Below are positions 1 through 11,728 of a stretch of 64,000 bases of DNA, in pieces. The first letter of the stretch is position 1. Every line of letters begins with the position of its first letter. The notes beneath the pieces were generated by a model, which saw nothing but the letters and a program-made list of their open reading frames with translations, was not told the origin of the DNA and made no database searches. Position numbers and translations under genes: made by a program. Source of the stretch: Branchiostoma floridae (Eukaryota > Chordata > Leptocardii > Amphioxiformes > Branchiostomatidae); NCBI RefSeq assembly GCF_000003815.2, contig NC_049996.1, positions 14,868,619 to 14,932,618 on the forward strand, written 5' to 3'.

Positions 1-1341
1 CTAAAACATTAATGATGATTATTACTAAATCATAAGACACAGTACAAAACAGAAAGACTTATTCATGTCTGTTCTTCTCTATATCATACAAAATGTATTA
101 TGATTTTTAAAAATTTGCAGGACTACCAAAAAGTTAAAAGCTTTTTTATTCCTTCTCAGTTCATTTCAGTTCAGTTCAACTTCATTTATCGGTGCACACC
201 CCAGTTCTTCCGCGACCGGGATCCGTGGTAGTGCGCGACAAAAAAGGGACGAAAGGCTTCCGAGGGTCCATGTTTGAGTTGACATTTCTCATTATTTCCT
301 GCGAAATGACATTAAACGGTTACATGGCTGAAAAGCGTAGGAAATGGTGTGTTTTTGGTGCAAATTGCGTTTTGGTCCGTGGCTTACTTCCGGGATATTC
401 CTACGCCTGAATGTGATTAGGCTCATGACCTAGATTGACCTCTGAAGCGCTGTTTAAGCCAAGTTGCAATGCCGCGTGGCGTGGATGATTAAAAAAACTG
501 TAGTACTAGAATTTTCTTTATAATTGGCTAGATTACTCTTTAGGTTTTCTTCTTTCTGACAGTATCAGTCGTGTTTGCCAGAAAAATCTTCTTCATGTTT
601 TTCTTTCAATGCCAAAATGCCCGATTTTTTGCATTATTTATTACATGAAAAAAATGTTTTGTCCCTCTAATTTTGGTCTTGTAGCTAAAGGAATATCCTT
701 TTGGAAACCTGTCTTTCAGGAAACCTGCCCCCGATGTCTACAGGCTGTAAGACCGGTTGTTTATAATCGACTGGGACAAATTAACATGACACTAAATTTT
801 CCTGCCAGGTCCTCTATGTTGTGAACGATGGACAACAGTACAGCGATTAGCACCACAATCTTTCTGTCAGTTCCACGCACTTTAAATGCATAGAGATCGT
901 TCATGTCACCCTCATACATTTCTTTTTCGAACACGCATGCACACACATGCACCACACACATTCAAACACACAACATTAGAAAAGTTTAATATACAATTCC
1001 GTTTGTGTACAATAAAATTGGGGAAAAGACTACAAGTGATGACAGTAAAAAAAAACCTATAGTACCATAGAAAGACCCAAGCGAGTGGTACCTTCATGAA
1101 ATCTAGCAAACGTTGTGATGTCACTTGACTATAGAGCTAAAAAAAAATTTAACCCAAAGTCTTCATTCTAAAATCAGGTAGTAATGCAGGAGTCAGTATT
1201 CAAAGAATCTGATGTATATTGCCAGGGGACATTTTCATAATTTATCATGACCCAAGACATTCAAGAAGAGAGTTATTCCATGTACTTATGTCATGCCCCG
1301 ACACTATTTCAATCTGTACATCTAGGATTAATTAATATATG
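1..1341. other. gene-free stretch
   Basis: No coding region is supported. The open frames here are short (about 70 codons), overlap one another on both strands, and carry no recognisable motif. The sequence is AT-rich with a short CA-rich patch near 940-970. It is probably distal 3' flank of the collagen-type gene that ends at 2565. Confidence 0.5.
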
Positions 1342-2508
1342 TGTCACAGTAGAGATCACGATCCAGTAGAATCGTCGATTCTCCTAGGAGAGATCGCGAT
1401 CGGAGCTGGTCCTAGGGCCAACTCCAATCGGGGTCTCTCCCAGGAGAATCGGCGATTCTACTAGTATAGATTGTGATCGGGGTCTCTCCTAGGGTCAACT
1501 CCAATCCAAACTCAAATGATACTAAGATATGGGAAACAGACTGCGATCGGGATCTCTTCTACTAGTAACTACTAGTACAGATTGCGATCAGGATCTCTCC
1601 TAGGACCAACTTCGATCCAAACTCAAATGATGCTAAGATATAGGAAACAGCAATACTTTTTATGATTATGATTATGATTTTATTTTATGCAAACCTACTA
1701 ACTCATTACCAACTACACTCAAGCCTACTTGTGTAACTTCTACAATGTGAAATTGTGTGAAATTGTGAGTAATATCTTGAAACTCTGCTTGATATTTTGA
1801 CACCTGTTGATCACTTAACAATGGTTATTGTTCTTCTAAAGCTGTGAAATGATTCAGTACAAGTCTGACTAGTGTCAGTAGTGAAATGTACTCAATAGGT
1901 GTGAAATTGTGAGTAATATCTTGAAACTGTACTTAATCTTTTGACACCTGTTTGACGACTTTACATTTGTTATTGTTCTACCAAAGCTGTGACACATTGT
2001 TTGATCACCCGTTGGTGCCTTTCACATATTGATTTTTGCCACTACTTTATGAGAAATTACTTTATCAGAAAACATACTCACATGATATTTACCATGAAAG
2101 TGATGCTATATAATAGTGTACCTTGAGTAAAGTTGAAGAAGTGACCCTAGTGTGGTAGTCTTGAGTGAAGTAAACATTGTAGAAGTGACACCAGTAGGCT
2201 TGAGTGTAGTTGGTAATGAGTTAGCAGGTTTGCATCAATATAAATAAATATAATATAAAATATAATAATAATAATGCTAAATAAAATCATTGTTTATCAA
2301 AAAAAGTTTGCTGTTTCCTATATCTTAGTATCATTTGAGATTGGATCGGAGTTGGCCCTAAGAGAGACCCCGATCGCAATTTGTACTAGTAGAATCACCG
2401 ATTCTCCTAGGAGAGACCCCGATCAGAGCTGGCCCTAGGACCAGCTCCGATTGCGATCTCTCCTAGGAGAATCAACAATTCTACTGGATCGTGATCTCTA
2501 CTGTGACA
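1342..2508. mobile_element. long-terminal-inverted-repeat (foldback) element
   Basis: The ends TGTCACAGTAGAGATCACG (left) and the reverse complement of CGTGATCTCTACTGTGACA (right) match. The inverted similarity continues inward for several hundred bases: the left arm around 1342-1745 pairs with the right arm around 2185-2508, including the block TTGGTAATGAGTTAGCAGG on the right. The arms also carry nested palindromic pieces built from CTCCTAGGAGA and GATCGCGATC. No transposase frame is present, so this is a non-autonomous foldback element. It sits about 55 bases beyond the stop codon of the minus-strand gene ending at 2565. Confidence 0.75.
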
Positions 2509-2564
2509 TATACATGAATGTAATGGGAATTTGTTTTCTATCCACCTTGTATTACAGGGCCATT

Positions 2565-5500
2565 TTAAGAGTTCTGTCCACACGTCACTTCAATGTTCTG
2601 TAGGGCTGTGGTGGCTCCACCTAGTTGAGAGGAGTATATCTGGCTGAAGAGCCGTTGGAAGTTGGACCTGATATTGTCAGAGTTGAATGAACATGAACCG
2701 GAGTAGTAGTAGACCTCTGACATCATGCGGGCGCGTCCGGGACGGTAGCTCCCTGTAATTAGTATAATAACATCAGTCTTATTTGATTGTATTGACGTTA
2801 TAAAGCCATACTGATTGATCTTCATGAATGCCATAATTTGCTCAACCCAAGTTGAAAAAAAGGAGATGCCTTCATTATGACATCTATATGACCAGGAAGT
2901 TTTTTCAAATAATAGAACATACCAAAAAATGAGTTCTGTATATACAGTCAGCCTTTTGCTTCTCTTTAAATATCGATATAAATCCATTTCATGCCACTTC
3001 AAAATGCTTACAAAAAGGAGTACAGACCACAGCAAAACCTGGGCTTTATATAATACCGAGCCAACTTTACTAGAAAGCTACATAGAAAATACATTTCTAC
3101 ATTTCTTACATCTAAACGTGCTAGTTTTAGTTTTCTGCACCCTTTTGTTCACTGGAATTTGTACATTAGCACTCAACGGAATGAGTCATGCTCCAAAGTC
3201 AAGGCAACACCTAGTATATCTCGTCCTGTTTCAGGTCCTTTAAAGGCAAAATACTTGGATCAACAACCATACATTATAAGTAATCTAGTATATTTATTAA
3301 CATTTTGTTAGGATTTTAGGTCCAGACAATGCTGTATAAACACATCAGGTATTCATCAATGTCTGCTGATGGCAGAAGGTCTAATAGTCTGAGTGTGTGA
3401 CACAAACTCTGCTGTCCTGAGTGTTACTGGCCCCTCCCTAATCTCCAGGCAGATTTACCAGTGGCATAACATAGTATCGAAGCTGCATGGCCAAGGAGTC
3501 AGCTGGCGAAACACACTCCTAGGCCGGCTTCACTCCACTGGCAGCATTCGATTCTATCTCATGCTACCATAGGATCTGCTTGGAGATTAGCCCATCCCCT
3601 CTAGAGGCCAGCATTATTGGGTGGGCCATATATATATAGAAACGTGATTAAATCAGGCTAAAAGAGCTGTTCATTTTTAATGAGTTAAAGATTTTAAAAC
3701 CATACTTGAGCAGTCTGGCAAGAGGCCCACCAGGGGATCAGAGTCAGCATACCAGGTCCCATTGGCCAGACACGTGTACGCATTGGCAGGCCGTGTGCTG
3801 AAATCGTAGCTGTCCTGACAGAAGACAGCACATATCTTGACCCTTGTTGTGTCATCGGTCAGTGCACAGGCAACAGCACCATGCAGGGGAGGATTGTAAT
3901 CTTCGTTGCAGATAACTAGGTTGAAGGATTATAACACAACTCAGTATATACCACTGTCCTAAAGCCGGCTTTACAATTCATGGTGGTTTTTGTCTTTTCT
4001 TGAAAAGATTAGCGTTTAGAACACTGATCAGTGGACTGAAATCTTTATTGTATAGGTAAGTATTGTATGCTGTTAAACTCGCCTATTTGGCATCTCTCTC
4101 CCTTGAAGCCAGGTGGACACACACAAGAGAAGGCGTTATTGCCATCCACACATGTGCCGCCGTTTTCACAAGCTTCGGGAAGACAGTCGTCCACATCTAA
4201 TATAAAAATCACAGAACGTCCATATATGACATATTTAAAATGATAAAGATTTAAAATACAAGAGTTAAAAATATACTTTTAAAAACAACTGTAATTGCTG
4301 TCCAGCCACAAACATTCATACACACACACACACAAATACGCAAATTGTGCCAAAAACTTAACTTTCAACTTAACAATTGCACTACTGACATTGAATTTGA
4401 TGTAGATGGTGATGATCATTTTATGATGGTTTATGAAAAAAAGTATCACAGACAAGAACATACAAGAATTTATGTCAAATGTGTGTCAAAAATAATGTAT
4501 AAAAAGTGTTAACACATAATGGAAACTTTGAATACCTACAATAAATATCATGCAAAATGTAGACATTAACATTAGATGGTGAGATGTAATATCAATTTGA
4601 AACTGGTAGGTCATATCATAGTCACTAATCACAATGCACCTGGAGGTTATCATAGAATGTCTTCTTTGTTTAGGTAACGTTAATGTTGTTGACTTACGTT
4701 CTTTTTTATGCCAGTCATAATTATTTATATTTCTCTCTAACCAAGTAACAAATTAGGCTAATGACTACTCATTCAGTTGCTAATAAAATGTACCTTCAGT
4801 GTTGTTATCGTTACATCTACAGTTCCCAGGTGGACCAGCAGGGCCGGGGGAACCAGGAACACCATCGCGGCCATCACGCCCGTCTGATCCGCTCTGCCCT
4901 GGAGGTCCAGGCGGACCAACAGCTCCTTCCTGGCCGTCTCTGCCTGGCTGCCCTGGCACCCCATCGCGGCCATCTCTCCCCGAAGGCCCCTGAATACAGC
5001 CTAGGTGGTACACGTATGTTGAATAGTATTTTACATCCATGAATTCGACATTATTGTGATCAAAGTTTAGGAACAGAACAAAAAGGCACCAACACCCCCA
5101 ACCCTACACAATACCAAACAAATCGAACATTTTAATGAGTGGATCCGAACAAGTGCCTATCCAGTTTGTTTTCTTTTCATTACCCTTGGCAAGCAATAAT
5201 GTTTTGGGTTGCGCTATAATTGTGGAGTGGATGTGTCCATAACTCAAGAAGCTGGGAATGGATATTAGATGGATACTCGGTAGGTGGGTGAATGACCCTG
5301 TCATCTTTTCGAAATTTTTCTAAACACGAAACATATACCCAGTAATACATATTTGAGATTTATTTTTAAAAATGGTCCCTGTTCATGCCAGCTTATCATC
5401 AGAACTACTTCTAAAACTTGTATTTCCTTTTTTTAAATTAAAGTTAGTAATTATGATAAAATTTGCGTACCTCCGAGTCCAAATGGAAGGGTCACAGAGT

Positions 5501-6462
5501 TGGCACCTCTCCTTGCCCTATGACCATGGTTGGTACGATCGGGTGCGGGAGGCGACTGGTATTTGATCTTCATCACAGTGCCATCTTCAGTAGGTGAAAT
5601 GTCCTCGGGGCCAAACAAAACATCAGTCAACTGAAAAAATGCATTCATCAAAGTAAACTAAAGGTAAATAAAACCCGCCTCCAAAAATGGAGAATTTTAA
5701 CCAATCTTTACCTCCTGACATCTTATTTTTTTTGAGATATTTATGATTATTTGCATCTGCCAGCATTAGTGTCTATTTGAATGCGCAAAAAAGTTCTTGC
5801 GCCTATGATTATAGGTGGCTGGCTAAACATATTGAAAATTATACAATAAATTATTGAATGAAAAACATGGCAATTTAACACCACATGATCATCAGTCTTC
5901 CAATGAAACAAAAATGATAATCGGAATGAAGGTTTTTTTGCGCATAATACATGTGATATCAGCTTTACAACCCTTGTTCCACTTCATTAGGTTTTGATAC
6001 GTGATCTTGCATAAAGAATTGCTGTAAAAATGCCCAATGGCATGTAACCTGTAAACAAGGAGGTTAAACTCATAGGTACGGACTGAACATGATGCTTCTT
6101 ACGAGATGAATTTGACTTGCACAGAATTTTACATTGAAAACTTTGATTACAAGATTTATATTTATACAGGTACATACCTCAGTGTTTATCATTCGACTGT
6201 TGATCACCGAAGACATGTCTTTAGTAAGGACTTCTAGTGAGGCAACCCGCTCTTGAAGAGAGACAATTTGCTTGCTACTTGCAGACAGAAGCTCCTTAAG
6301 TTGCCAGTTCTGCACCAGGACTACCACAAGCGCTGCCATGCTCAGGAGCACTGCCGCGGTGCAGGCGACCGGAACTCCCACCGAGTGGAAACGAGACGGA
6401 CGATCCCTATGCAGCCTCCTACCAAAGGCTAGGTCACCTTTCATGAGCTTGTCAGAGCTCAT
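2565..6462 (-). CDS. type II membrane protein with collagen, EGF and CCP-like modules
   Basis: Six coding exons read on the minus strand: 6462-6178, 5630-5471, 5000-4794, 4196-4083, 3915-3706, 2752-2565. Phases join throughout and give 387 residues. Residues 1-27 are basic and cytoplasmic. A membrane helix lies at about 28-50, followed by a coiled-coil-like stretch at 52-90. A basic RARR site (about 133-136) could be a furin-type cleavage site. About 18 Gly-X-Y triplets follow (153-208), then a calcium-binding-type EGF (DVDDC start, six cysteines, 218-254) and a CCP/sushi-like module (about 256-324, with CLANGTW and four or more Cys). The last 60 residues contain VYYYSGSC and end VTCGQNS. Membrane anchor, cleavage site and collagen recall ectodysplasin, but the TNF domain is absent and replaced by EGF and CCP. 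The role is probably extracellular matrix or shed ligand; this is inference. One donor (after 4083) is GC rather than GT. Confidence 0.82.
3439..3590. mobile_element. short inverted-repeat element (MITE-like) in an intron
   Basis: CTAATCTCCAGGCAGAT at the left end is mirrored by ATCTGCTTGGAGATTAG at the right end, about 150 bases apart, with flanking GGCCCCTCC/CCCATCCCC similarity. It lies in the last intron of the collagen-type gene, between the exons ending at 3706 and starting at 2752. It has no coding capacity. Confidence 0.5.
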
Positions 6463-8632
6463 ATTTCTTACAACTTGTAGTTAGCTGAGCACTTGACTAG
6501 TGGTCTCTAGAAAAAAAAAAATGACACTACGGTCTGGTTGTATGCAAGCTCCATGATGGCTGAAGATGTCACAAGATTCAAATACTCTGTAACTGGATTT
6601 CATAGGAACATTATCAAACCATGCAGAATGACTTAACTAACTTAATTACATAAGGATATTTCAATCAGACAAGATCCTTTTGATAAACAAGACAAACTGT
6701 ATGTAACAGATTTTCACGGGAAATCAACCTGAGTTTGGTATTAACTAAATGACTGCAACTTTCAAGTCAGCCCTGTCAAAAATTTTATCAAAGTGTATGG
6801 AGTATCTAGATTTCCAACTTGCAAGTATCTTTTTGACACAGTTGACTAATTTTCATCAGTTGTGTGTCTAGAAATATGTATTGACTTATAATGTGTCTAC
6901 CAACCTGTATTTAGTAATGTATAGACTGCGGCTCTGTAGAACTGTACAATCATGTACCTGTCAACAATGTCTCACACTGTTTGTCACTACTTCATATTCA
7001 GGGTTAAGTTTTCTTCAAGCTAAGTTTTTTTAAAGTTAAGGTCACAAAATATATAGCTATAATTATGATTTCTTCCATGGTCGTGACAGAGAAGATAGAT
7101 AATGTACAGTTTTTCTAGCCTGGAATCCAGCCAGGGCAGTGTAGCAACCTTCAGGAGCGGACTAAAGCAAACAAGGCTGGCCTCCAGGCTACAGTTTCTC
7201 AGGTTAATTGTACCCGGGAATTTCCCCTAGCTGTTTTCAACAGGTACATCTGAACAGTGGACTTAAAGGACTGCAACCTTTTCTGGTAAACTAAGTGCAT
7301 TTCGGGTGAGCGACAGCCGGAATCAAATTCACGGCTTCTACATGTAGTTCAAGAAATAGGGCCGCTACTACGCACACTACACAGTAAAGGCTGATATTGA
7401 AAACTGAGTGTCACCTTGTTTTTTTACCTTCAGCATGAAGACTTGGACATTTAACAGTGGACACCACTCAGGTCGCAGGTGACAGCAACCTTCTCACTTC
7501 CCCAGGTTCACAAAGAAATGGCTGCCACACCTACATCATCATGGCTTCAGGCATTTGCTGTAAGGTGCGTGTCATGGGGAATTTACAGACTTTCCTTTAC
7601 CAATTTATATACATGACAGAAATCCAAAATTGATGATTTAATACAATTTGTATTTGAGAGTATCTTTCAATGTGTATGTTGTGAAGAAGTGTTTTTGACA
7701 CTAGGTTTCACTGTGATGATTCAGTTATTGAAAAACCATGCATTTAGCCTTGTTGTTCACCTACAGGGTCACTTGTTTAGGCAAGTGGTTGGACAGGTCC
7801 CACTACATAACTAATGCTGTACAGGTAGGCTATTAGTGCTACATGTTTAAACAATGTAATGGGGGCCCGATCTAGTAAATGCATCCCTTTAATCAGCTTC
7901 TGGAAAAATGTGTAATGGTTACAGTTACTTAAATAGTAAGATTGGTTTACTTGATTCAGTCGATGAAGACTAAAAATATCTGCATAGCAGAAGACCCTGA
8001 ATTGCGCATTTTAGACATACTTCATACATGTGCAAAATCTAGCTTAAAGCAAACATACAGTTATGAGATTCTGAAGTCTTATCATACAACAGTTTTGGTA
8101 AAGGTAATTGTTATATTCATACACTTTATTTTTCAATATTAAGTTGATTTTGCTAATTCTGAGCAATTAGAATGTCAGATTTATAACAAAGCAAATCAAC
8201 AACATGAGTTCCCAAACAGTGATTTATTTATTTATTCAAATTTCACCACAAACAAACAGAACACAAACAAAAAATGGTGGGAAAGGCAATTCAAACAGAT
8301 GAAAACAACACTTAATTCAAGTTGCCTCCAGACCTGTACAAAATAATAGTACGGGAGTAAACTTGATGGGGGGACTTAAAAAAATTAAAGTTGAAGACAA
8401 CCCTGACAAATGCACCAGGTAATTTTACAACGTATCTGTTTTCCAAATTTCTGTGCAATTCACTGTTGCAGTATTAAATGTTCTTTTATTTAGATCATTT
8501 CCTCATTTTTGCACTGCTGCATGCACGATTTTGCATCAAAATGTTCTCTCAAACTGAGAGTCCCTGTCCACCTCTGATTTGCAAGTACACAAATTGATTT
8601 GTTGAGGCCTAATAATATATATTACCAACATG
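6463..8632. other. intergenic stretch between collagen-type and ankyrin genes
   Basis: This is the upstream flank of the minus-strand collagen-type gene and the downstream flank of the first ankyrin gene. The short frames have no homology that I recognise. The 5' untranslated exon and promoter of the collagen-type gene should lie here, but no element can be fixed by eye. Confidence 0.4.
7116..7191. repeat. small palindromic repeat
   Basis: TAGCCTGGAATCCAGCC at the left is mirrored by GGCTGGCCTCCAGGCTA at the right, forming an imperfect hairpin of about 76 bases. The terminal TAGCCTG motif is shared with the longer element at 62581-62999, so it may be an internally deleted relative. Confidence 0.45.
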
Positions 8633-9898
8633 TCACTCTTCTATAGGGTCTCCTTCTTCCTTGATGACCAACACTTGTTCAAACCCTCCCACTGCTCCTT
8701 CAAGAATGTCTTCCACAGGTGTGTCTGACTTCTGTGGCTCTTCCTCTTCTACTTCTTGCTCAATACTTGGTTCTTCTCGTTTGTTCTTTTCTCTCTCGCA
8801 AGTGTCACTTTCTTGCCTTGCTGTCAGGTTGTCAATGATTTCTTGGTTCCCTCCATGTTCAGCCATATCCAGAGGGGTCAGACCAGTGTTTGGAGTTTCT
8901 GCACGGATGTCTGCTCCTGCTTCTACCAGCAGTTTGACAACATTGACCAGGCCATGCTCAGCTGCCAGGTGCAGAGGGGTGAAATGGTCCTTTTCAGCCG
9001 CCAAGTTGGCACCTTTTCTGATCAAGATCGTTACAACAGCTGCGCAATTGTCAAAGTCTGCACCGACTGCACGCCACATGTGTGGTTGTGGAGCCATGGC
9101 AAGGATGGCCGCATGTAAGGGGGTGGTGCCATCATTTGATGCAAGATTCACAAGAGTTGAGCTATCGACTTCTGTATCATCAGTTAGAATCCTGCACATC
9201 TCAGCATCTAGGGCTTTGGCAGACTCATGAAGGGGAGTCCTTCCCTCTCTGTTAGGAACATCGACTCTTGCATGATGCCGAAGTAACATTCTAGCTACAA
9301 CTACGTCCTTCTCCATGACAGCAATATGAAGGGGAGTTTGACCCATGTTATCCTGCAAGTCCACTCTTGCTCCTGCTTCTAGCAATAAGCTTGCAATTTG
9401 CTCACATTGTGGTGATGAGTCCATTCTGGAACTGTTGATTTTTTTATACCCAAACAAGCTGAAGCCATCAGCAGGCTTGACAGTAAGGTGTAGGGCAGTT
9501 AAACCTGCGTCATTTCTTCCGTTCACGTCTGCACCACAGCGGTGAAGCAATTTTTCCACAAGTCCCACATTCCTCTGGATAACAGCAAGTATCAAAGGGG
9601 TAACATTGTACTTTCTTTCATAACCCTCAACTAAATGTACTGATCTACAAACTACCTCACTACTCTTATTGACATTTGCCCCAGCTTTGACCAGAGCACT
9701 GACAACTATGGGTGAACTGAAAAGACAGGCTTGAAGCAGATAATTTCCAACTTGATGTCTGTGAAAACCATCACGATAATGAATTGATACTACAAATGGC
9801 TCATTCAGGTCAATGTTTCTTCCAGAAGACAATATTTTTTGTACTTCCTGCAAGTTGTTTCTAGATACAGCTTCCCAAAGATTTTTATCCATGGCCAT
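8633..9898 (-). CDS. ankyrin-repeat protein (copy 1)
   Basis: A single open exon of 421 residues. The N-terminus (LWEAVSRNNLQEVQKILSSG) is itself ankyrin-like. Clear repeats follow: TPLILAVIQRN, TALHLTV, GQTPLHIAVMEKD, GRTPLHESA, GTTPLHAAI and FTPLHLAAEHGLVNVVKLL, about eight to nine in all, to residue 350. The last 70 residues are an acidic, low-complexity tail with EEPQKSDTPVE and no motif I recognise. It is probably a cytosolic protein-interaction scaffold; there is no signal peptide or membrane segment. It is a close duplicate of the gene at 11729-13147, and the similarity extends into the upstream flanks, so whole-locus duplication is likely. The start codon is the first ATG (9898); a second Met lies two codons in. 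No intron is needed. Confidence 0.85.
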   Translation of the reverse strand: MAMDKNLWEAVSRNNLQEVQKILSSGRNIDLNEPFVVSIHYRDGFHRHQVGNYLLQACLFSSPIVVSALVKAGANVNKSSEVVCRSVHLVEGYERKYNVTPLILAVIQRNVGLVEKLLHRCGADVNGRNDAGLTALHLTVKPADGFSLFGYKKINSSRMDSSPQCEQIASLLLEAGARVDLQDNMGQTPLHIAVMEKDVVVARMLLRHHARVDVPNREGRTPLHESAKALDAEMCRILTDDTEVDSSTLVNLASNDGTTPLHAAILAMAPQPHMWRAVGADFDNCAAVVTILIRKGANLAAEKDHFTPLHLAAEHGLVNVVKLLVEAGADIRAETPNTGLTPLDMAEHGGNQEIIDNLTARQESDTCEREKNKREEPSIEQEVEEEEPQKSDTPVEDILEGAVGGFEQVLVIKEEGDPIEE

Positions 9899-11149
9899 TT
9901 TTAAGGAAGAAAATTGGTACCCTTGTCCACTTTAAGACTCATACATGTACATGAGTATCTCCCCTGCTGTATTAGTTTAAGGGCCACTGCTGTAAATACT
10001 ATGCCCACTCACAGTGACTGATGATCGTGTTCGTAACTGTTACTAGCCAATGCCTTAGCTGTCTTGATTGGCCCCGACTTCTTCCTTGATCTGCAATCCT
10101 GCTATTTCTTGATCTGTGTCAGTGATGATCTTTAAAGTTTAAGACGTGACTGACCAATTTTGATGTCCCAAAGTCTTCCCTGGCAGTTTCTTGACAATCG
10201 ATGTTGTGTTGCAGAACCCTTCTTGCTTCTTGAACTCTGTCAGTAATAGTCTCTTCTTGGTTTATCCCAGTGCTATCATAAAATGACCCTAGTTGCAGCG
10301 GGAAATGGCCGAGCCTTTACAAAGATTTTGGAAGGAATTTGGGTTACCTTTGTTAAGGTATGACGTCACATTGCACTTGCTATTTGTTCAAGGTGGGCAT
10401 CTGAAGGGGATCTTTTAGCCTTGTGGTTATGTCTTCAATCTGTCTGGAAATATCAGAATAAATCTTAAATGAGAGGTACAGTTTGTAAGGAAAAAAATAT
10501 ATGCTCACAAGTAACCATCTAACTTGCAAGTTAAGATGAAAGAAGTTTGATAAAAACTTCTCTTCAAAGATTTATAATATGTTGGTGAACCGCCATTCAC
10601 ACCCTTGTTTTTCTTGAGCCCAAGTTTTATGTTACAACCAAATCAAAAGCTCTATGTCTGTGGACAAAATGGCTGCCTAGAGAATATGAATGGCCATGAA
10701 ATTTGATCACAGCATCCTTCAACAGGTACCACTATTGGTGGTAAATGGTGTGTACCAAAACAGAGGTATACACTAAAGGTACACATGTATGTGTACAATT
10801 TTTTTAATGATACAACATGAATGCAGTTAGGAAAAGATGAAAAGATTCATAAAAAGATTTAATTCAAAACATTGAAAAAACATCTCCTTAGCATTCACAG
10901 TAAAATCAAAAAGTTAAACTGTTTTACTATGCTTGTATTTGCATACAATATTTTGATCTTAAATCCTTGATGTTGAAATCCAGAAAAGAAAAGCTATGAT
11001 CTTGGTCACTCTAAAGAAGCAACATGCAAAATTTCACCCTTCCCTGAAATTGGACTCACAGGTTAACAAATCATCAGATTTCTATGTAAATACATTCAAG
11101 TATTACCAAAATAACACCAAACACTTGACATTTTAGTCCCTCTGTTTTC
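9899..11149. other. upstream flank of ankyrin copy 1
   Basis: The block at about 10040-10400 (with GCCTTAGCTGTCTTG and CTGCAATCCTGC) is repeated at about 13250-13570, upstream of ankyrin copy 2. This shared flank probably includes the duplicated promoter and 5' region of the minus-strand genes. No coding sequence is seen. Confidence 0.45.
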
Positions 11150-11540
11150 TAGTTCATCACCCTTAGCCTTACCCTCTGCCTGCTCTAAGTAGTTCACTAC
11201 AGCTGCATTACTGGCATGTTTAGCTGCTTTCCACCAAGGCTCAGCAGCAAATGACAAATCATCAGATTTCTACATGGTGCATTTAAATGTAGACAACACT
11301 AGACACAGTAATAGCTATAAGTTTGTTGTCAGCAAAAGTTCATACAAATTCTTAGCACATCACTCAGTTCTTGTTCCTTGTCTTCCCCTCTTCCTTCTGT
11401 AGTAAGTAGTTCACCACAGCTGCATTAATGGCATGTTTAGCCAAGCTGAGAGGAGTCAGTCCAGTCACAGGGGTTTGTACATTTATGTCAGCTCCTGCCT
11501 TCACTATAGTGTTTGTACCTCCTCTCTGCAGCCATTATCA
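11150..11540 (-). pseudogene. ankyrin 3'-end fragments
   Basis: Two degenerate pieces of the terminal ankyrin repeats of the gene at 15874-16758 are visible. One (about 11150-11270) keeps the CATGCCAGTAATGCAGC region but then breaks off. The other (about 11380-11540) keeps most of the ADINVQTPVTGLTPLSLAKHA segment on the minus strand. Both lack the rest of the gene and have damaged frames. They are remnants of tandem duplication of the 3' end of the ankyrin gene. Confidence 0.6.
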
Positions 11541-11728
11541 TGTCTCAGATTATTTTACATGACTTTTCCCCACCACCATTTGAAAACGGAAATGGCAATA
11601 CTTTGTATTACATATTATAATAGTTTTTGCACCTGTTCTAAGTTCTTACAAGTACTTCATGTACCAAAGTCTTGATAGAAATATACACTGTCAGGTTGAC
11701 TTCTTGACGCACATATTGTTAACAAATG

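Noticed and set aside
192..410. A 72-codon frame near the left edge.
   Set aside because: No domain, no splice context, short, and no paralogue in the window.
8661..9230. A 189-codon plus-strand frame rich in Ser and Cys opposite ankyrin copy 1.
   Set aside because: It lies wholly opposite a well-supported ankyrin reading frame and has no domain.
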